Assembly: GCA_003353825.1 (NCBI GenBank)
Contig: PIVW01000038.1
Span: 1-21,112 of the forward strand
Reading direction: 5' to 3'
Source of the DNA: Chloroflexota bacterium
GTDB lineage: Bacteria > Chloroflexota > Anaerolineae > J102
Length of the DNA stretch: 21,112 nt
Shown here: piece by piece, positions 8,187 to 15,684 of the stretch
Layout of the letters: each line of letters begins with the position of its first letter
Position numbering within the stretch: the first letter of the stretch is position 1
Notes under the pieces: model-generated
The model's database searches: none
The model's input: the letters and a program-made list of their open reading frames with translations, nothing else
What the model was told of the DNA's origin: nothing
Position numbers and translations under genes: made by a program

Positions 8187-8345
8187 GTGGATAGTGAAAC
8201 TGACGTACGGGCCGGGAGCATAAGTTTGCGAATGCAATTCATGTTGCAGCTTGATCAGGCGCTCGCCGACATTCTGTTCGAAACGGGCCGCCGGGGGACG
8301 CCCGCGCTTGCCTTTGCGGGCTTTACGCCACGCCAGCAGCAAAAC
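8187..8345 (-). pseudogene. Reverse transcriptase fragment (DGR-type RT remnant)
   Basis: The minus strand encodes LLLAWRKARKGKRGRP, then FEQNVGERLIKLQHEL, then YAPGPYVSFTIH. This is the N-terminal segment of a large family of bacterial RTs, normally AW/AYRKARRGKR.RP..F...L...L..L...L....Y.PGPY..F.I followed by EPK.R.I.A.PFRDRVV. Here the homology begins without the usual ~20 leader residues, because a stop lies 3 codons upstream in frame. It is lost right after FTIH, where unrelated residues continue to 8049 and run into repeat copy B. RT motifs with the YxDD catalytic site are absent, so it is dead. Its place 40 bp after the NACHT-FGE stop, on the same strand, is the usual order target gene - template - RT of diversity-generating retroelements. 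A group II intron maturase or retron is the alternative; the neighbour favours a DGR. Confidence 0.72.
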
Positions 8346-8385
8346 AGAAGATCAGAATCCAGTATTCAGAACACAGCAAACAGGA

Positions 8386-11300
8386 CTATTCACGAGAAAT
8401 GGGGACGACCACCACCCGAAAGCCGAGACCGACCCAGAGGTGCGGAAGCCAGCCGAAACGGGCGGACGAGGAAGCACGATCGCTTCCCCAGAACCAGGCT
8501 CCTCCTTTCAGCCAAGGCAGACCGTCAGTATCCACATCAGCCATCCATTCCCACACATTGCCGGATAGATCCCAAACGCCTTCGGGTGTTTTACCGCCCG
8601 GATACATGTGTACTGGTGTGGTTTGGCCGAGATGACTTTCTTTGGTGTTGGCGCGTGCGGTATCGAAGGGATCTCCCCAGGGATAGCTGCCCTCATCCGC
8701 GCCGGCTACCTGCATCCACTCCTCCCGGGTGGGCAAGCGCACCTCCCGACTGTTGTCGAGAGCTTCGGTATTTCTCAATTCCTCTGTCAGCCAGCGGCAG
8801 TAGGCGTTTGCTTCGTACCAGCTAACCCCAACCACAGGCTGATTATCCTGGTTGAGTTTCTCTTCATCCCAGTATCTTGGCTCGCTCCGACCCCTTTCTT
8901 GGCGCTCCGACCATCCTTTCTCGCTCCACCAATCTTGTTCGTCGTAGCCATGTGCATCCACAAAGCGCCGGTACTGCTTGTTGGTAACGGGATAGCATGC
9001 GATGTGGAAACCCCAGGTGCTGGGCTCATCCAGAGCCGGGATGAATCTATCGAGGTCGGGCGGGTCGATGTGTAAGTTGTTTTCCAACAACCCGGCTTCG
9101 AGACGTTGGCGGGGTGGCAAGGCATCATTCCACAGCGCCTTTCTTAGTAAAGCAGGTACGGCAGCGATCACTTCTTGGGCCACGGCTTCACCTTCAGCCT
9201 CACTGGCTCGCTGTGGTCCCAACAGACGGGCGTAGGCTTCACCCAGGAGCAGGACACGCCGCCAGGCTTTCTCCGATTGGGGAGAACCGGGCAGCAGATT
9301 CTTCAGTACCGTTAGCGCTGCGTCATAATCCTTATTGACCGATATCTGGTAGCCAAAGGCCAGGAAAACCGCCTCACGCCATTGCTCATCGTCGATGCGT
9401 TCTTTGAATTTGGCAAGAGCCTGTCCGGTAGCCATCCAGCGCGCAGCCAGGTATTCCTGGAATGTCCGATGTGTGAACCGGTAAGATTTGCCCTGCTCGA
9501 GCGCCAGAATCAAGCCTGAGCGTTCATCCATCAACTTCAGAACCTCCACGATCCACATGGCTTTCTTTTTGTCATCACCCGCCCGAATAGCTTCAAGGGC
9601 CTCCCAGATCTGGGCACGGTTGATATCAACTGTTTCCTTTCCTGTACGTTGCCCGTGCACGTTGTAGGCCAGTTGGGCCAGCGCCCGTTCAAGGCTTATT
9701 TTGGTCACACCATGATGCTGTAAAGTTAGCTCCAGGCTGGTCTCTTCACCCCGGTTATCTTGTCGCAGGCGTTCCCACTCAAATAGCACCTGTTTGATAA
9801 AGAGTGCGTAGAGGGCGGCACGCTCGTCCGGTAATTCATACTCGGCATTCACACTGGCCATCAACGTCAACAACAAAGGTGTACCGGCCATCTCTCGCAG
9901 TTCGGCCCTATCCGGATTACGCAAGGCTGATAACAACCTTGCTTGAGTCCGTTGCGCAGCTTGTTTCTGGTAAAGACCGGCCCACTCCAATTCACCATGC
10001 CAGCGAACGATGAAGTCGGAGATCGCTTGATCACTCAGCGGTTTCAGGGTCACCTGGGTTAGGGGAAGTGTATAGAAATGGTCTTCCGCGCTGTCTTCAT
10101 CTCGTTGGTAAGATCGCAGGCGGCAGGTAGCTATCAAGGTGACATTGGGGTATTTCTTGACGAAATCACTGACCGTATCCACCACATGCTTACGCTGTTC
10201 TCGGTCGGTGACCTCGTCCAATCCATCCAGGATCACCATAACGGTCGGCTTTTCACCCACAAAGCGTGCACGAAACTGCTCTCGTTGCCGGGCCGTGATC
10301 AATTCCCCTGCCTCTTCCACCAGATGCAGACAGTGTTTGAGTAGATCGGTGGCTTTGCCCTTCCTGTCTTTGGGCAACGTTTGGGCCCAGTGGCTGAGCA
10401 CAACGCGTAGCGGCAACATGTATTGTTCGCAGGCCGGGCCGATCTGCGCCTGCCAATCCCGTTCTTCATCTTCCAACTCTGGCATCGAGCACGCTGCCAA
10501 AGCTCCGGCCAGGCGTTTACTGAAAGTGCTCTTGCCACTTCCCGGATCGCCCAGTATCACCAGTTGTTTAAATTGTCTGACAGCCTCCAGCGCAGAGAGA
10601 TCTGCCATCGCAGCCTGGAATGTCTCTGCATCCTCTGCGTATTTCGCCAAGGGATGCTCGGCATAGGCTTCCAATAAGCGACGTGACTGCCTATCCTTCG
10701 CTCTTTCGGCGATCAACACTTCGGCCATCTCACCCTGCCCACCCCACTCGGCAGGTACTTTATCGCTAAGACTTTGCACACGCTGCAAAAGTGCAGGCCG
10801 ATCATCGGCTGGAACATCCAAACGATCGAAAACTGTGTTCCAGGAAGGCGAGGTGGATGTGTACAAATCGACATACACCTTTTGCATACGAGGAACCCTG
10901 GCCCCTCTCTTGGGCAGCTTGCCGGCCAGTGTCAATTCATTGCAATCTTGGTACAAACCGATCAGGTAGTGTGTTTCCAGGTCGCTCATATCTAATTCTG
11001 GGGCCATGCGCTGCAATGTTGTCACAGCCTGTTTCTGTAAACGGGTCTGTTTCTCGCTCTCCCTGAGTTGCTTTTCCGATCTCTCGGCAATCCCCCGCAG
11101 CAGTCCGATCTCGATGGCACCTTGCAGATCCTGCTCCAGGGCGGCAGCATCATAAAACGCCCGTACAAAGTAGACGACGATCTGCTCGAAGGAGAGTTCT
11201 TCATGCAGTGTTTCGGCATCCGGCCCGCTGTAGTACTTGATCTGCTCGAACTGCGCGCTCAGCAACATCAGGTCGAGTTCCGTATCAGGGCGGGGATCGG

Positions 11301-11589
11301 CGACCTGGGAGAGTTCACCACTGACGGCGGGGCGATCTGTCCACGCGTCCAGGATGCCCAGGTAGTGTTCAACCAGATCGGGATCATCCGCCAACCACGC
11401 TGCCGTCATGCCCAGGGCGCGCGCACTCGCCTTTTCCAACGCTGCCTGCCGGGGCGGCTTCTCGAACCTCTTCTTGACCACATATCCGCCCGCATTCAGC
11501 ATGTCGCCGGCCAGTTTCCCTGCCAAACTCAAGAGCAGTTTCTGCGCCGGTTCGGGGAGTGCGTCGTAAATTGCCAGTGGATTGTCCAT
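8386..11589 (-). CDS. NACHT-family STAND ATPase with C-terminal FGE-sulfatase-like domain (DGR-type variable end)
   Basis: 1067 aa from the ATG at 11589, chosen because AGGGG lies 6 nt upstream; the frame is open 25 codons further to 11664 without a ribosome site. Residues ~1-330 are helical, with charged amphipathic stretches (190-225), and probably form an effector or adaptor region not recognised. The NACHT core has Walker A GDPGSGKS (347-354), Walker B VILDGLDE (452-459) and LIATCRLR, followed by GTPLLLTLM and the winged-helix motif YRFTHRTFQEYLAARW (702-717). Residues ~855-1063 are an FGE/SUMF1 fold: YPVTNKQYRRFV, VVGVSWYEANAYCRWL, RLPTREEWMQVAG, YPWG, GVWDLSGNVWEWMAD, LKGGAW, GFRVV. The active-site cysteines of true formylglycine enzymes are missing from the final segment, so it should act as a ligand-binding C-type-lectin-like fold. 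STAND proteins oligomerise after ligand sensing, often in immunity or conflict. The last ~30 residues look like a DGR variable region. Confidence 0.88.
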   Translation of the reverse strand: MDNPLAIYDALPEPAQKLLLSLAGKLAGDMLNAGGYVVKKRFEKPPRQAALEKASARALGMTAAWLADDPDLVEHYLGILDAWTDRPAVSGELSQVADPRPDTELDLMLLSAQFEQIKYYSGPDAETLHEELSFEQIVVYFVRAFYDAAALEQDLQGAIEIGLLRGIAERSEKQLRESEKQTRLQKQAVTTLQRMAPELDMSDLETHYLIGLYQDCNELTLAGKLPKRGARVPRMQKVYVDLYTSTSPSWNTVFDRLDVPADDRPALLQRVQSLSDKVPAEWGGQGEMAEVLIAERAKDRQSRRLLEAYAEHPLAKYAEDAETFQAAMADLSALEAVRQFKQLVILGDPGSGKSTFSKRLAGALAACSMPELEDEERDWQAQIGPACEQYMLPLRVVLSHWAQTLPKDRKGKATDLLKHCLHLVEEAGELITARQREQFRARFVGEKPTVMVILDGLDEVTDREQRKHVVDTVSDFVKKYPNVTLIATCRLRSYQRDEDSAEDHFYTLPLTQVTLKPLSDQAISDFIVRWHGELEWAGLYQKQAAQRTQARLLSALRNPDRAELREMAGTPLLLTLMASVNAEYELPDERAALYALFIKQVLFEWERLRQDNRGEETSLELTLQHHGVTKISLERALAQLAYNVHGQRTGKETVDINRAQIWEALEAIRAGDDKKKAMWIVEVLKLMDERSGLILALEQGKSYRFTHRTFQEYLAARWMATGQALAKFKERIDDEQWREAVFLAFGYQISVNKDYDAALTVLKNLLPGSPQSEKAWRRVLLLGEAYARLLGPQRASEAEGEAVAQEVIAAVPALLRKALWNDALPPRQRLEAGLLENNLHIDPPDLDRFIPALDEPSTWGFHIACYPVTNKQYRRFVDAHGYDEQDWWSEKGWSERQERGRSEPRYWDEEKLNQDNQPVVGVSWYEANAYCRWLTEELRNTEALDNSREVRLPTREEWMQVAGADEGSYPWGDPFDTARANTKESHLGQTTPVHMYPGGKTPEGVWDLSGNVWEWMADVDTDGLPWLKGGAWFWGSDRASSSARFGWLPHLWVGLGFRVVVVPISRE
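8401..8479 (-). other. Candidate DGR variable region (VR) in the FGE domain
   Basis: On the coding strand these 79 nt contain a single A (position 8441 is the only T on the plus strand). They encode ARFGWLPHLWVGLGFRVVVV and the residues just before it. The codons at the variable spots are NNC, NNT or TGG (ttc, ggc, tgg, ctt, ctc, tgg, gtc, ggt, ctc). These are what adenine-targeted mutagenesis would make from aac/aat/agg/atc, that is from an N-N-R-N-P-H-N-R-N-N-I-GFR template. This N/R-rich pattern ending in IGFR is the usual one for FGE-type DGR targets. The depletion was counted directly; the template is inferred, since no template repeat is found nearby. Confidence 0.65.
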
Positions 11590-11629
11590 GGTTTGCCCCT
11601 GGGGATGTCTAGTACAAAAAGTAAGGAGG

Positions 11630-11697
11630 CAGTTTGTAGTAAGCGCTTTAGCGCTTTTGTGCACCTGTCACGGCGATGAATCACCTACTACAAACCG
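11630..11697. repeat. 68-bp palindromic repeat, copy 1
   Basis: The terminal inverted repeats are gtttgtagta and tactacaaac, with an inner agcgct-tt-agcgct hairpin. It matches 13586-13653 at 60 of 68 positions with no gaps. It starts 41 bp upstream of the NACHT-FGE start codon, within its 5' region, so it could carry or disturb that promoter. The small size and inverted ends fit a MITE-like or REP-like element. Confidence 0.8.
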
Positions 11698-12191
11698 CAG
11701 AGCGACCGATTGCTCTGAAAGGGATATTACTTATTTATGGTATCACCTGTCAACCATTCGGCGACAAGGAATGGGCGGTTACAGTCGCAGTCACCACCCC
11801 AACACACTCAAATCCGCAATGAATGCGGCGTAATAACCAAGGCTCTGCCGCGGCGCGCCATCAACACTCTGCCGCGCTGCGCTGCGCTATTTACATCCTC
11901 TTTCATGTAGTGCACAATTGCTCCGAGCCGATATCAGCTAGTCAACTGCCGTACCCATCAGCCTGGGCCGGCGCAGGCAATCTCATCGGTGGCGGTCTCA
12001 TTAACCTCGATTCAGAAGAAGAATTCGACGTTATCATCTACGGTTAGAGAGCAGTGCAACTCGAAGGGCGCCTTGCGAGTGGGCGCAGCCCCGAAGCAAT
12101 CCCCAACGTTCATGTGCACATGTAGCTTCGGCACACGACCTGCGGTTGTCCCTGGCAATGACAGAATCATGAGGTAATCTCGTGACGGCCG
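11698..12191. other. Gene-poor spacer with repeat-like sequence
   Basis: No convincing gene. A plus-strand frame ending at 12047 has a protein-like tail (NLDSEEEFDVIIYG) that might be the stub of a lost gene, but nothing upstream supports it. 12070-12165 reads like a dispersed non-coding repeat (gcagccccgaagcaatcccc ... cctggcaatgaca) and includes the perfect 12-bp palindrome catgtgcacatg at 12111-12122. Confidence 0.4.
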
Positions 12192-12653
12192 CTAAGACTG
12201 CACTTGCCGGCGCACCCTATCAACTACAACGACCGCCATCGCTATCGCCAAAATAACGGCCCCGATGATCAGCAGGTTGTTGTCAGCGGAGAGCGCTCCC
12301 ATCAGAAGAAACACCAACCCAAAGGTCAACACAATAGGGTTGAGCACCAGGCCGCGCACCCTGTCAGACAGAGTGGGCGCTGGAACGTAGTGTCCCATTG
12401 ATTCCAGCTTGGTCACAAGTTCGAGCACGCTCGGTTCGGTCAGAGTGCTGCCATCAGAAAACTCAAGGGTTGGCACACTTTCGTAGCCATTGTTGATCTC
12501 TTTAAGGCGTGCTCGGGCCTCAGCATCTGTAGAGATATTGACATACTGGTAGTGAACGCCCGCTCGCTCCAGCGTACTCCGCACTGATGGAACCATCGGG
12601 CAGGTAAACCTTCCGTACAAAACCGTCTGCTGTGAAGCAGGTATGTCTGACAT
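12192..12653 (-). CDS. Glutaredoxin-like protein with C-terminal membrane anchor
   Basis: 153 aa. Residues ~8-88 follow the glutaredoxin/mycoredoxin pattern: TVLYGRFTCPMVPSVRSTLE, then YQYVNISTDAEARARLKEIN, then the cis-Pro and glutathione-site motifs SVPTLEFSDGSTLTEPS. The active site reads CPMV, so only the first Cys of CxxC is present and a monothiol mechanism is expected. Residues ~101-145 hold two hydrophobic helices (NPIVLTFGLVFLLMGAL and LLIIGAVILAIAMAVVVV) and a basic tail RVRRQVQS. The redox domain should therefore sit on the cytoplasmic face of the membrane. GGAG lies 7 nt before the ATG. It stands alone, and the repeat-rich spacer upstream separates it from the next gene. Family assignment is firm; substrate is unknown. 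Confidence 0.82.
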   Translation of the reverse strand: MSDIPASQQTVLYGRFTCPMVPSVRSTLERAGVHYQYVNISTDAEARARLKEINNGYESVPTLEFSDGSTLTEPSVLELVTKLESMGHYVPAPTLSDRVRGLVLNPIVLTFGLVFLLMGALSADNNLLIIGAVILAIAMAVVVVDRVRRQVQS

Positions 12654-13017
12654 TAAAAAGCTCCGAGATGTTTAGGATAAATGCCCATAGTAAGTATGGC
12701 ATTGTAGCATAGATGACCTGGACACAGGTTATCATCCAGGTTCAACAGGATTTCGTGTGGCCCGAGAAGAACACGTGTTCTGTATTGCGTGTTGCGTGAT
12801 GTTTGTGCTAACGAACCACGCCTTTCTAGTAGGGGCCACGCAGATTCCGCAAGAGCCATCATATATAGCGATCACAGAAATAGACTGTTCAACATGATCT
12901 TTATCATTGTCATATACGAGTTTTTGATGCATTATGGCGGAAGCAGGCAGCGTCGTTTGTCAGGGAGGGCTTGTCCGCAGGCTGATCCCGCCATCTCAAC
13001 GTCAGAGAGGTAATCAC
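12654..13017. other. Spacer holding repeat copy C and upstream signals
   Basis: Between divergently placed genes. It contains repeat copy C (12747-12859). The frame of the next gene is open back to an ATG at 12934, but that start lacks a ribosome site. Nothing else is recognised. Confidence 0.5.
12747..12859 (+). repeat. GTGTTGCG-family interspersed repeat, copy C (full length)
   Basis: Blocks in order: aggatttcgtgtgg, gaagaacacgtg, tattgcgtgttgcgtgatg, tttgtgctaacgaa, cacgcctttctagtagg, ggccacgcagattccgcaag, agccat. It has the same order as copies A, B and D. The divergent copies indicate an old family. Apparent ORFs in it are not genes. Confidence 0.85.
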
Positions 13018-13371
13018 ATGATTGTGACCGATTGTCATTGTTGCGTAATTGAAGAATCATGGTCCGATATCGCCGTCATCGCCTGGTCGGGCTATCTTAA
13101 TGTCGGTCGCGGATTGGTACGTGTCGACACAACTCGCACGAAATCGACTTCACCCGACCCCTTGATGCTCTACCAGTCGCTTGATGCGCAACTGCATCCA
13201 GATGAGATCAGCCTGATCGAAGACTACGATCCCAACAAAGAAGCTGTGGTGTGTATTGTAGATACAGGTGGGCGGCATGCTTGTAAAGCCAGCCACATGG
13301 ATCTGACACCTCCGGCAGCCTATGCAACACGACCTGGTGGTCTGGTTAACGAGGTAAATGACATCATCTAG
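13018..13371 (+). CDS. Hypothetical protein, 117 aa
   Basis: I do not recognise this protein. The start is supported by a very good ribosome site (agagaggt, 6 nt before the ATG). It begins MIVTDCHCCVIEESWSDIAV, is rich in acidic and hydroxyl residues and predicted soluble. There is no signal peptide and no membrane segment. Five Cys (6, 8, 9, and two in VVCIVDTGGRHACKAS) might bind metal or form disulfides. The segment LINPDEIS-like HPDEISLIEDYDPNKEAVVCIVD looks like a compact alpha/beta unit. The neighbours (glutaredoxin-like gene on the other strand, repeats on both sides) give no functional hint. Codon use and the ribosome site argue for a real gene. Confidence 0.6.
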   Translation: MIVTDCHCCVIEESWSDIAVIAWSGYLNVGRGLVRVDTTRTKSTSPDPLMLYQSLDAQLHPDEISLIEDYDPNKEAVVCIVDTGGRHACKASHMDLTPPAAYATRPGGLVNEVNDII

Positions 13372-13456
13372 CCAAGGCAACAGGTAAACCTGTAAACCAG
13401 GCGCTTTCATCCCGTTTTCCCGGCTTTCGAGTCTGCTGAGTTACAGAAAGCCAGTT

Positions 13457-13582
13457 GTATCTTCTCGATATTCCGGGGCATTCGCCGAATGAATTCGGGC
13501 TCTGGGGGCGGGGTTCTACGAACCTACGCCGAACGTCCACCTTCGTGGACGGGTTAGTTCCCCCAAGTTATTGAGAAGATAC
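13457..13582. repeat. Two-hairpin structured element with nested outer stems
   Basis: Outer inverted repeat gtatcttctc (13457-13466) / gagaagatac (13573-13582), then ggggg/ccccc (13504-13508 with 13560-13564) and aacc/ggtt (13521-13524 with 13552-13555). Hairpin ccgaat-ga-attcgg lies at 13485-13498 and hairpin cgtccac-cttc-gtggacg at 13534-13551. The plan matches the element at 1762-1871, including the tacgaa linker. A further short inverted repeat ggctttc/gaaagcc (13422-13452) precedes it. It is directly followed by the 68-bp palindromic repeat. Confidence 0.6.
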
Positions 13583-13585
13583 AGC

Positions 13586-13653
13586 CAGTTTGTAGTAAAC
13601 GCTTTAGTGCTTTTGTGCGCCTGTCACGGTGATGAATAGTCTACTACGAACCG
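13586..13653. repeat. 68-bp palindromic repeat, copy 2
   Basis: 60 of 68 positions match 11630-11697 without gaps, with the same terminal inverted repeats gtttgtagta / tactacgaac. The copies lie in the same orientation about 2 kb apart. Confidence 0.8.
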
Positions 13654-13838
13654 TATAGCTACTTGCGCCACGATGAACTAGCCGATTAGCAGTCTCCGTA
13701 TTCAAGTTTTCAGATTAAGTATCCAGGCGCCACCCACCCATCCGCCTGAATCCACAGCCACACCTGCGCCTGCAGAAGATAGCATTTACGGTTATCGACA
13801 CATTGGCCGTTAAGACCTAAACTTAGCCACAGAAGAAG

Positions 13839-13869
13839 CGCCGGCCCCGCAGTTGGGGCCGGCGTTTTT
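13839..13869 (+). terminator. Intrinsic hairpin terminator downstream of the ALDH gene
   Basis: Perfect 10-bp GC-only-type stem cgccggcccc/ggggccggcg with loop gcagtt, then TTTTT. The T run suits plus-strand transcripts. It sits 26 bp beyond the minus-strand ALDH stop, so it may stop both directions, being weaker on the minus strand (agaagaag). Confidence 0.85.
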
Positions 13870-13894
13870 GTTATATCGATCCAAAGACAAAGGG

Positions 13895-15418
13895 CTATTC
13901 GCCAAAAGTGATACCCTGAGCAAGAGGGAGTTCAGTAGAGAAGTTAATGGTATTTGTCTGGCGCCGCATATAGGCTTTCCAGGCATCCGACCCAGATTCT
14001 CGACCGCCGCCCGTCTCCTTCTCTCCACCAAAAGCCCCCCCGATCTCCGCACCGGAGGTACCGATATTGACATTGGCGATGCCGCAATCGGAGCCGGTAC
14101 AAGCCAGGAAGTGCTCCATCTCGCGCATGCTATCTGTAAAGATGGCGCTGGAGAGCCCTTGAGGGACATCATTGTGTATAGCTATGGCTTCATCTAGATC
14201 CTGGTATTCGAGTAAGTAGAGGAGCGGAGCAAAGGTCTCTTCCTTGACGATATCACGCTGACCGGGCATATTCACCAGGGTCGGTTGCACGAAATTCGGC
14301 CCGAGTTCAGAAGCCATCCCGCCACCAAATATGACTTCTCCTCCCTGATCCTTCGCTTCTTGCAAGGCATTGAACATTGTCTCCACCGCATCACCATCTA
14401 CCAGGGGCCCCATCAAGGTCACATCGGCCAGAGGATCGCCAAGGCGTACCTGTTGGTAAGCGTGGGTAAGACGCTGCCTGAGATCATCGGCGATATCCGT
14501 ATGCATGATGATGCGCCGAGTACTGGTACAACGCTGGCCGGCCGTACCCACTGCGCCGAATAAAATTGCTCGTGTTGCCATGTCAAGATCGGCATTCGCA
14601 GTTACGATAATGGCGTTGTTTCCACCCAGTTCCAGAATCGAACGGCCAAAACGGTGGGCAACGCTTGCAGAGACATGCCTTCCGATCTTGGTAGATCCGG
14701 TAAAAGAAACAAGGGGGATACGTGTGTCATTTAGCAACATCTCGCCGACATCACGGCCCGACCCGATCACCAATGTAAATATCCCAGAGAGATCGTGATC
14801 GGCCATGACCTGATTGGCGATGCGTTGCACGGCGATGGCGGTAAGAGGCGTGCTGGAGGAAGGCTTCCACACAACTGTGTCACCGGCTACAGCGGCAATG
14901 GTCGAGTTCCAGGCCCAAACAGCCACGGGGAAATTAAAAGAGGTAATCAGTCCCACAGGTCCCAGAGGGTGCCACTGCTCGTACATACGGTGTTGTGGGC
15001 GCTCTGAGTGCATGCTCAAACCGTAAAGCTGGCGCGAAAGCCCTACCGCAAAATCGGCGATGTCGATCATCTCCTGGACCTCGCCATGTCCTTCCGCCCG
15101 GATTTTGCCCATCTCCAGGGTTACGAGATCACCTAGTGGTTCTTTTTTATGGCGCAAGGCATTGCCCAGATCTCGAATCACCTCACCCCGTTTCGGAGCA
15201 GGAACCTTCCGCCAAATCTTGAACGCTTCCTGCGCTGCCCCAACCACCTTCTCATAGACTGCCGGTGTAGCCTGGATGACGCTTGCAATTGGCTCGTTGG
15301 TAGTGGGATTGAAAGAGATCAGTTCCCGCCCACCCTTGTCTGTAGTCCAACCCTCCGGCCCCACGCAAGCTCCGGGGTTAACAGCCTGTATGCCCAAATT
15401 GTCGAGTAACGCTTTCAT
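13895..15418 (-). CDS. Aldehyde dehydrogenase, ALDH7 / alpha-aminoadipic semialdehyde dehydrogenase type
   Basis: 507 aa, full length. NAD(P)-dependent oxidation of an aldehyde to the acid; ALDH7 members oxidise alpha-aminoadipate semialdehyde (piperideine-6-carboxylate) in lysine breakdown. Catalytic residues are visible: Asn162 in ITSFNFP, Glu263 in ILELGGNNA, Cys297 in GTAGQRCTSTRR. The nucleotide-binding GSTKIGRHV lies at 241-249. The C-terminal signature NIGTSGAEIGGAFGGEKETG, then GRESGSDAWKAYMRR, is specific to ALDH7 (antiquitin/AmaB/Pcd). GGAGG is 5 nt before the ATG. The gene is divergent from the mevalonate kinase operon and stands alone. Substrate is inferred from the family; betaine-aldehyde-like activity is also known in plant and animal ALDH7. 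Confidence 0.93.
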   Translation of the reverse strand: MKALLDNLGIQAVNPGACVGPEGWTTDKGGRELISFNPTTNEPIASVIQATPAVYEKVVGAAQEAFKIWRKVPAPKRGEVIRDLGNALRHKKEPLGDLVTLEMGKIRAEGHGEVQEMIDIADFAVGLSRQLYGLSMHSERPQHRMYEQWHPLGPVGLITSFNFPVAVWAWNSTIAAVAGDTVVWKPSSSTPLTAIAVQRIANQVMADHDLSGIFTLVIGSGRDVGEMLLNDTRIPLVSFTGSTKIGRHVSASVAHRFGRSILELGGNNAIIVTANADLDMATRAILFGAVGTAGQRCTSTRRIIMHTDIADDLRQRLTHAYQQVRLGDPLADVTLMGPLVDGDAVETMFNALQEAKDQGGEVIFGGGMASELGPNFVQPTLVNMPGQRDIVKEETFAPLLYLLEYQDLDEAIAIHNDVPQGLSSAIFTDSMREMEHFLACTGSDCGIANVNIGTSGAEIGGAFGGEKETGGGRESGSDAWKAYMRRQTNTINFSTELPLAQGITFGE

Positions 15419-15479
15419 TCAAACCTCCATGGTTCACAGCAAATCGGCGACGATTTACCAGTTAGATTTTTATGGTTCT

Positions 15480-15556
15480 CAGGGTTTCGTGTGGTCCTGG
15501 AAGAACGCGTGTTGGGTGTTGCGTGTCAGGAGCCACGCCAATTCCGAAAGAGCCAT
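15480..15556 (+). repeat. GTGTTGCG-family interspersed repeat, copy D (internally deleted)
   Basis: It starts agggtttcgtgtggtcctgg-aagaacgcgtg, then jumps from gtgttgcgtgt directly to caggagccacgcc and attccgaaagagccat. The middle block (ggttgtgctaacgaa ... tttctagta), about 35 bp, is missing. It lies in the divergent spacer between the ALDH and mevalonate kinase genes. Confidence 0.8.
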
Positions 15557-15684
15557 TTTTATATTGGCTGCATAGTAGCGATTCTGCACCACAAGTTTAG
15601 CATACGCCGTCATAGGTAACCCACTTCCGACATCATCCAGAATCAAAGTAAATGCACATTCCTTAACGAATTCTACCCCATATC

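Noticed and set aside
8343..8386. DGR template repeat between the receptor stop and the RT fragment
   Set aside because: Only about 40 bp are available and they show no resemblance to the variable region, so the template is absent here.
8142..8825. 227-aa plus-strand open frame
   Set aside because: Antisense to the NACHT-FGE gene and RT remnant; Arg/Pro-rich shadow without motifs.
8386..9000. Catalytic formylglycine-generating enzyme
   Set aside because: The last segment lacks the active-site cysteines and the domain is fused to a NACHT ATPase; a binding role fits better.
11590..11664. Upstream start for the NACHT-FGE gene
   Set aside because: The 25 extra codons overlap the 68-bp repeat region and lack a ribosome site, whereas ATG 11589 has AGGGG 6 nt before it.
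11823..12047. 74-aa plus-strand frame ending NLDSEEEFDVIIYG
   Set aside because: The tail looks protein-like, but there is no ribosome site, no family match and a low-complexity front; at most a gene stub.
12934..13017. Upstream start for the 117-aa orphan
   Set aside because: No ribosome site at 12934, and a strong one at the 13018 ATG.
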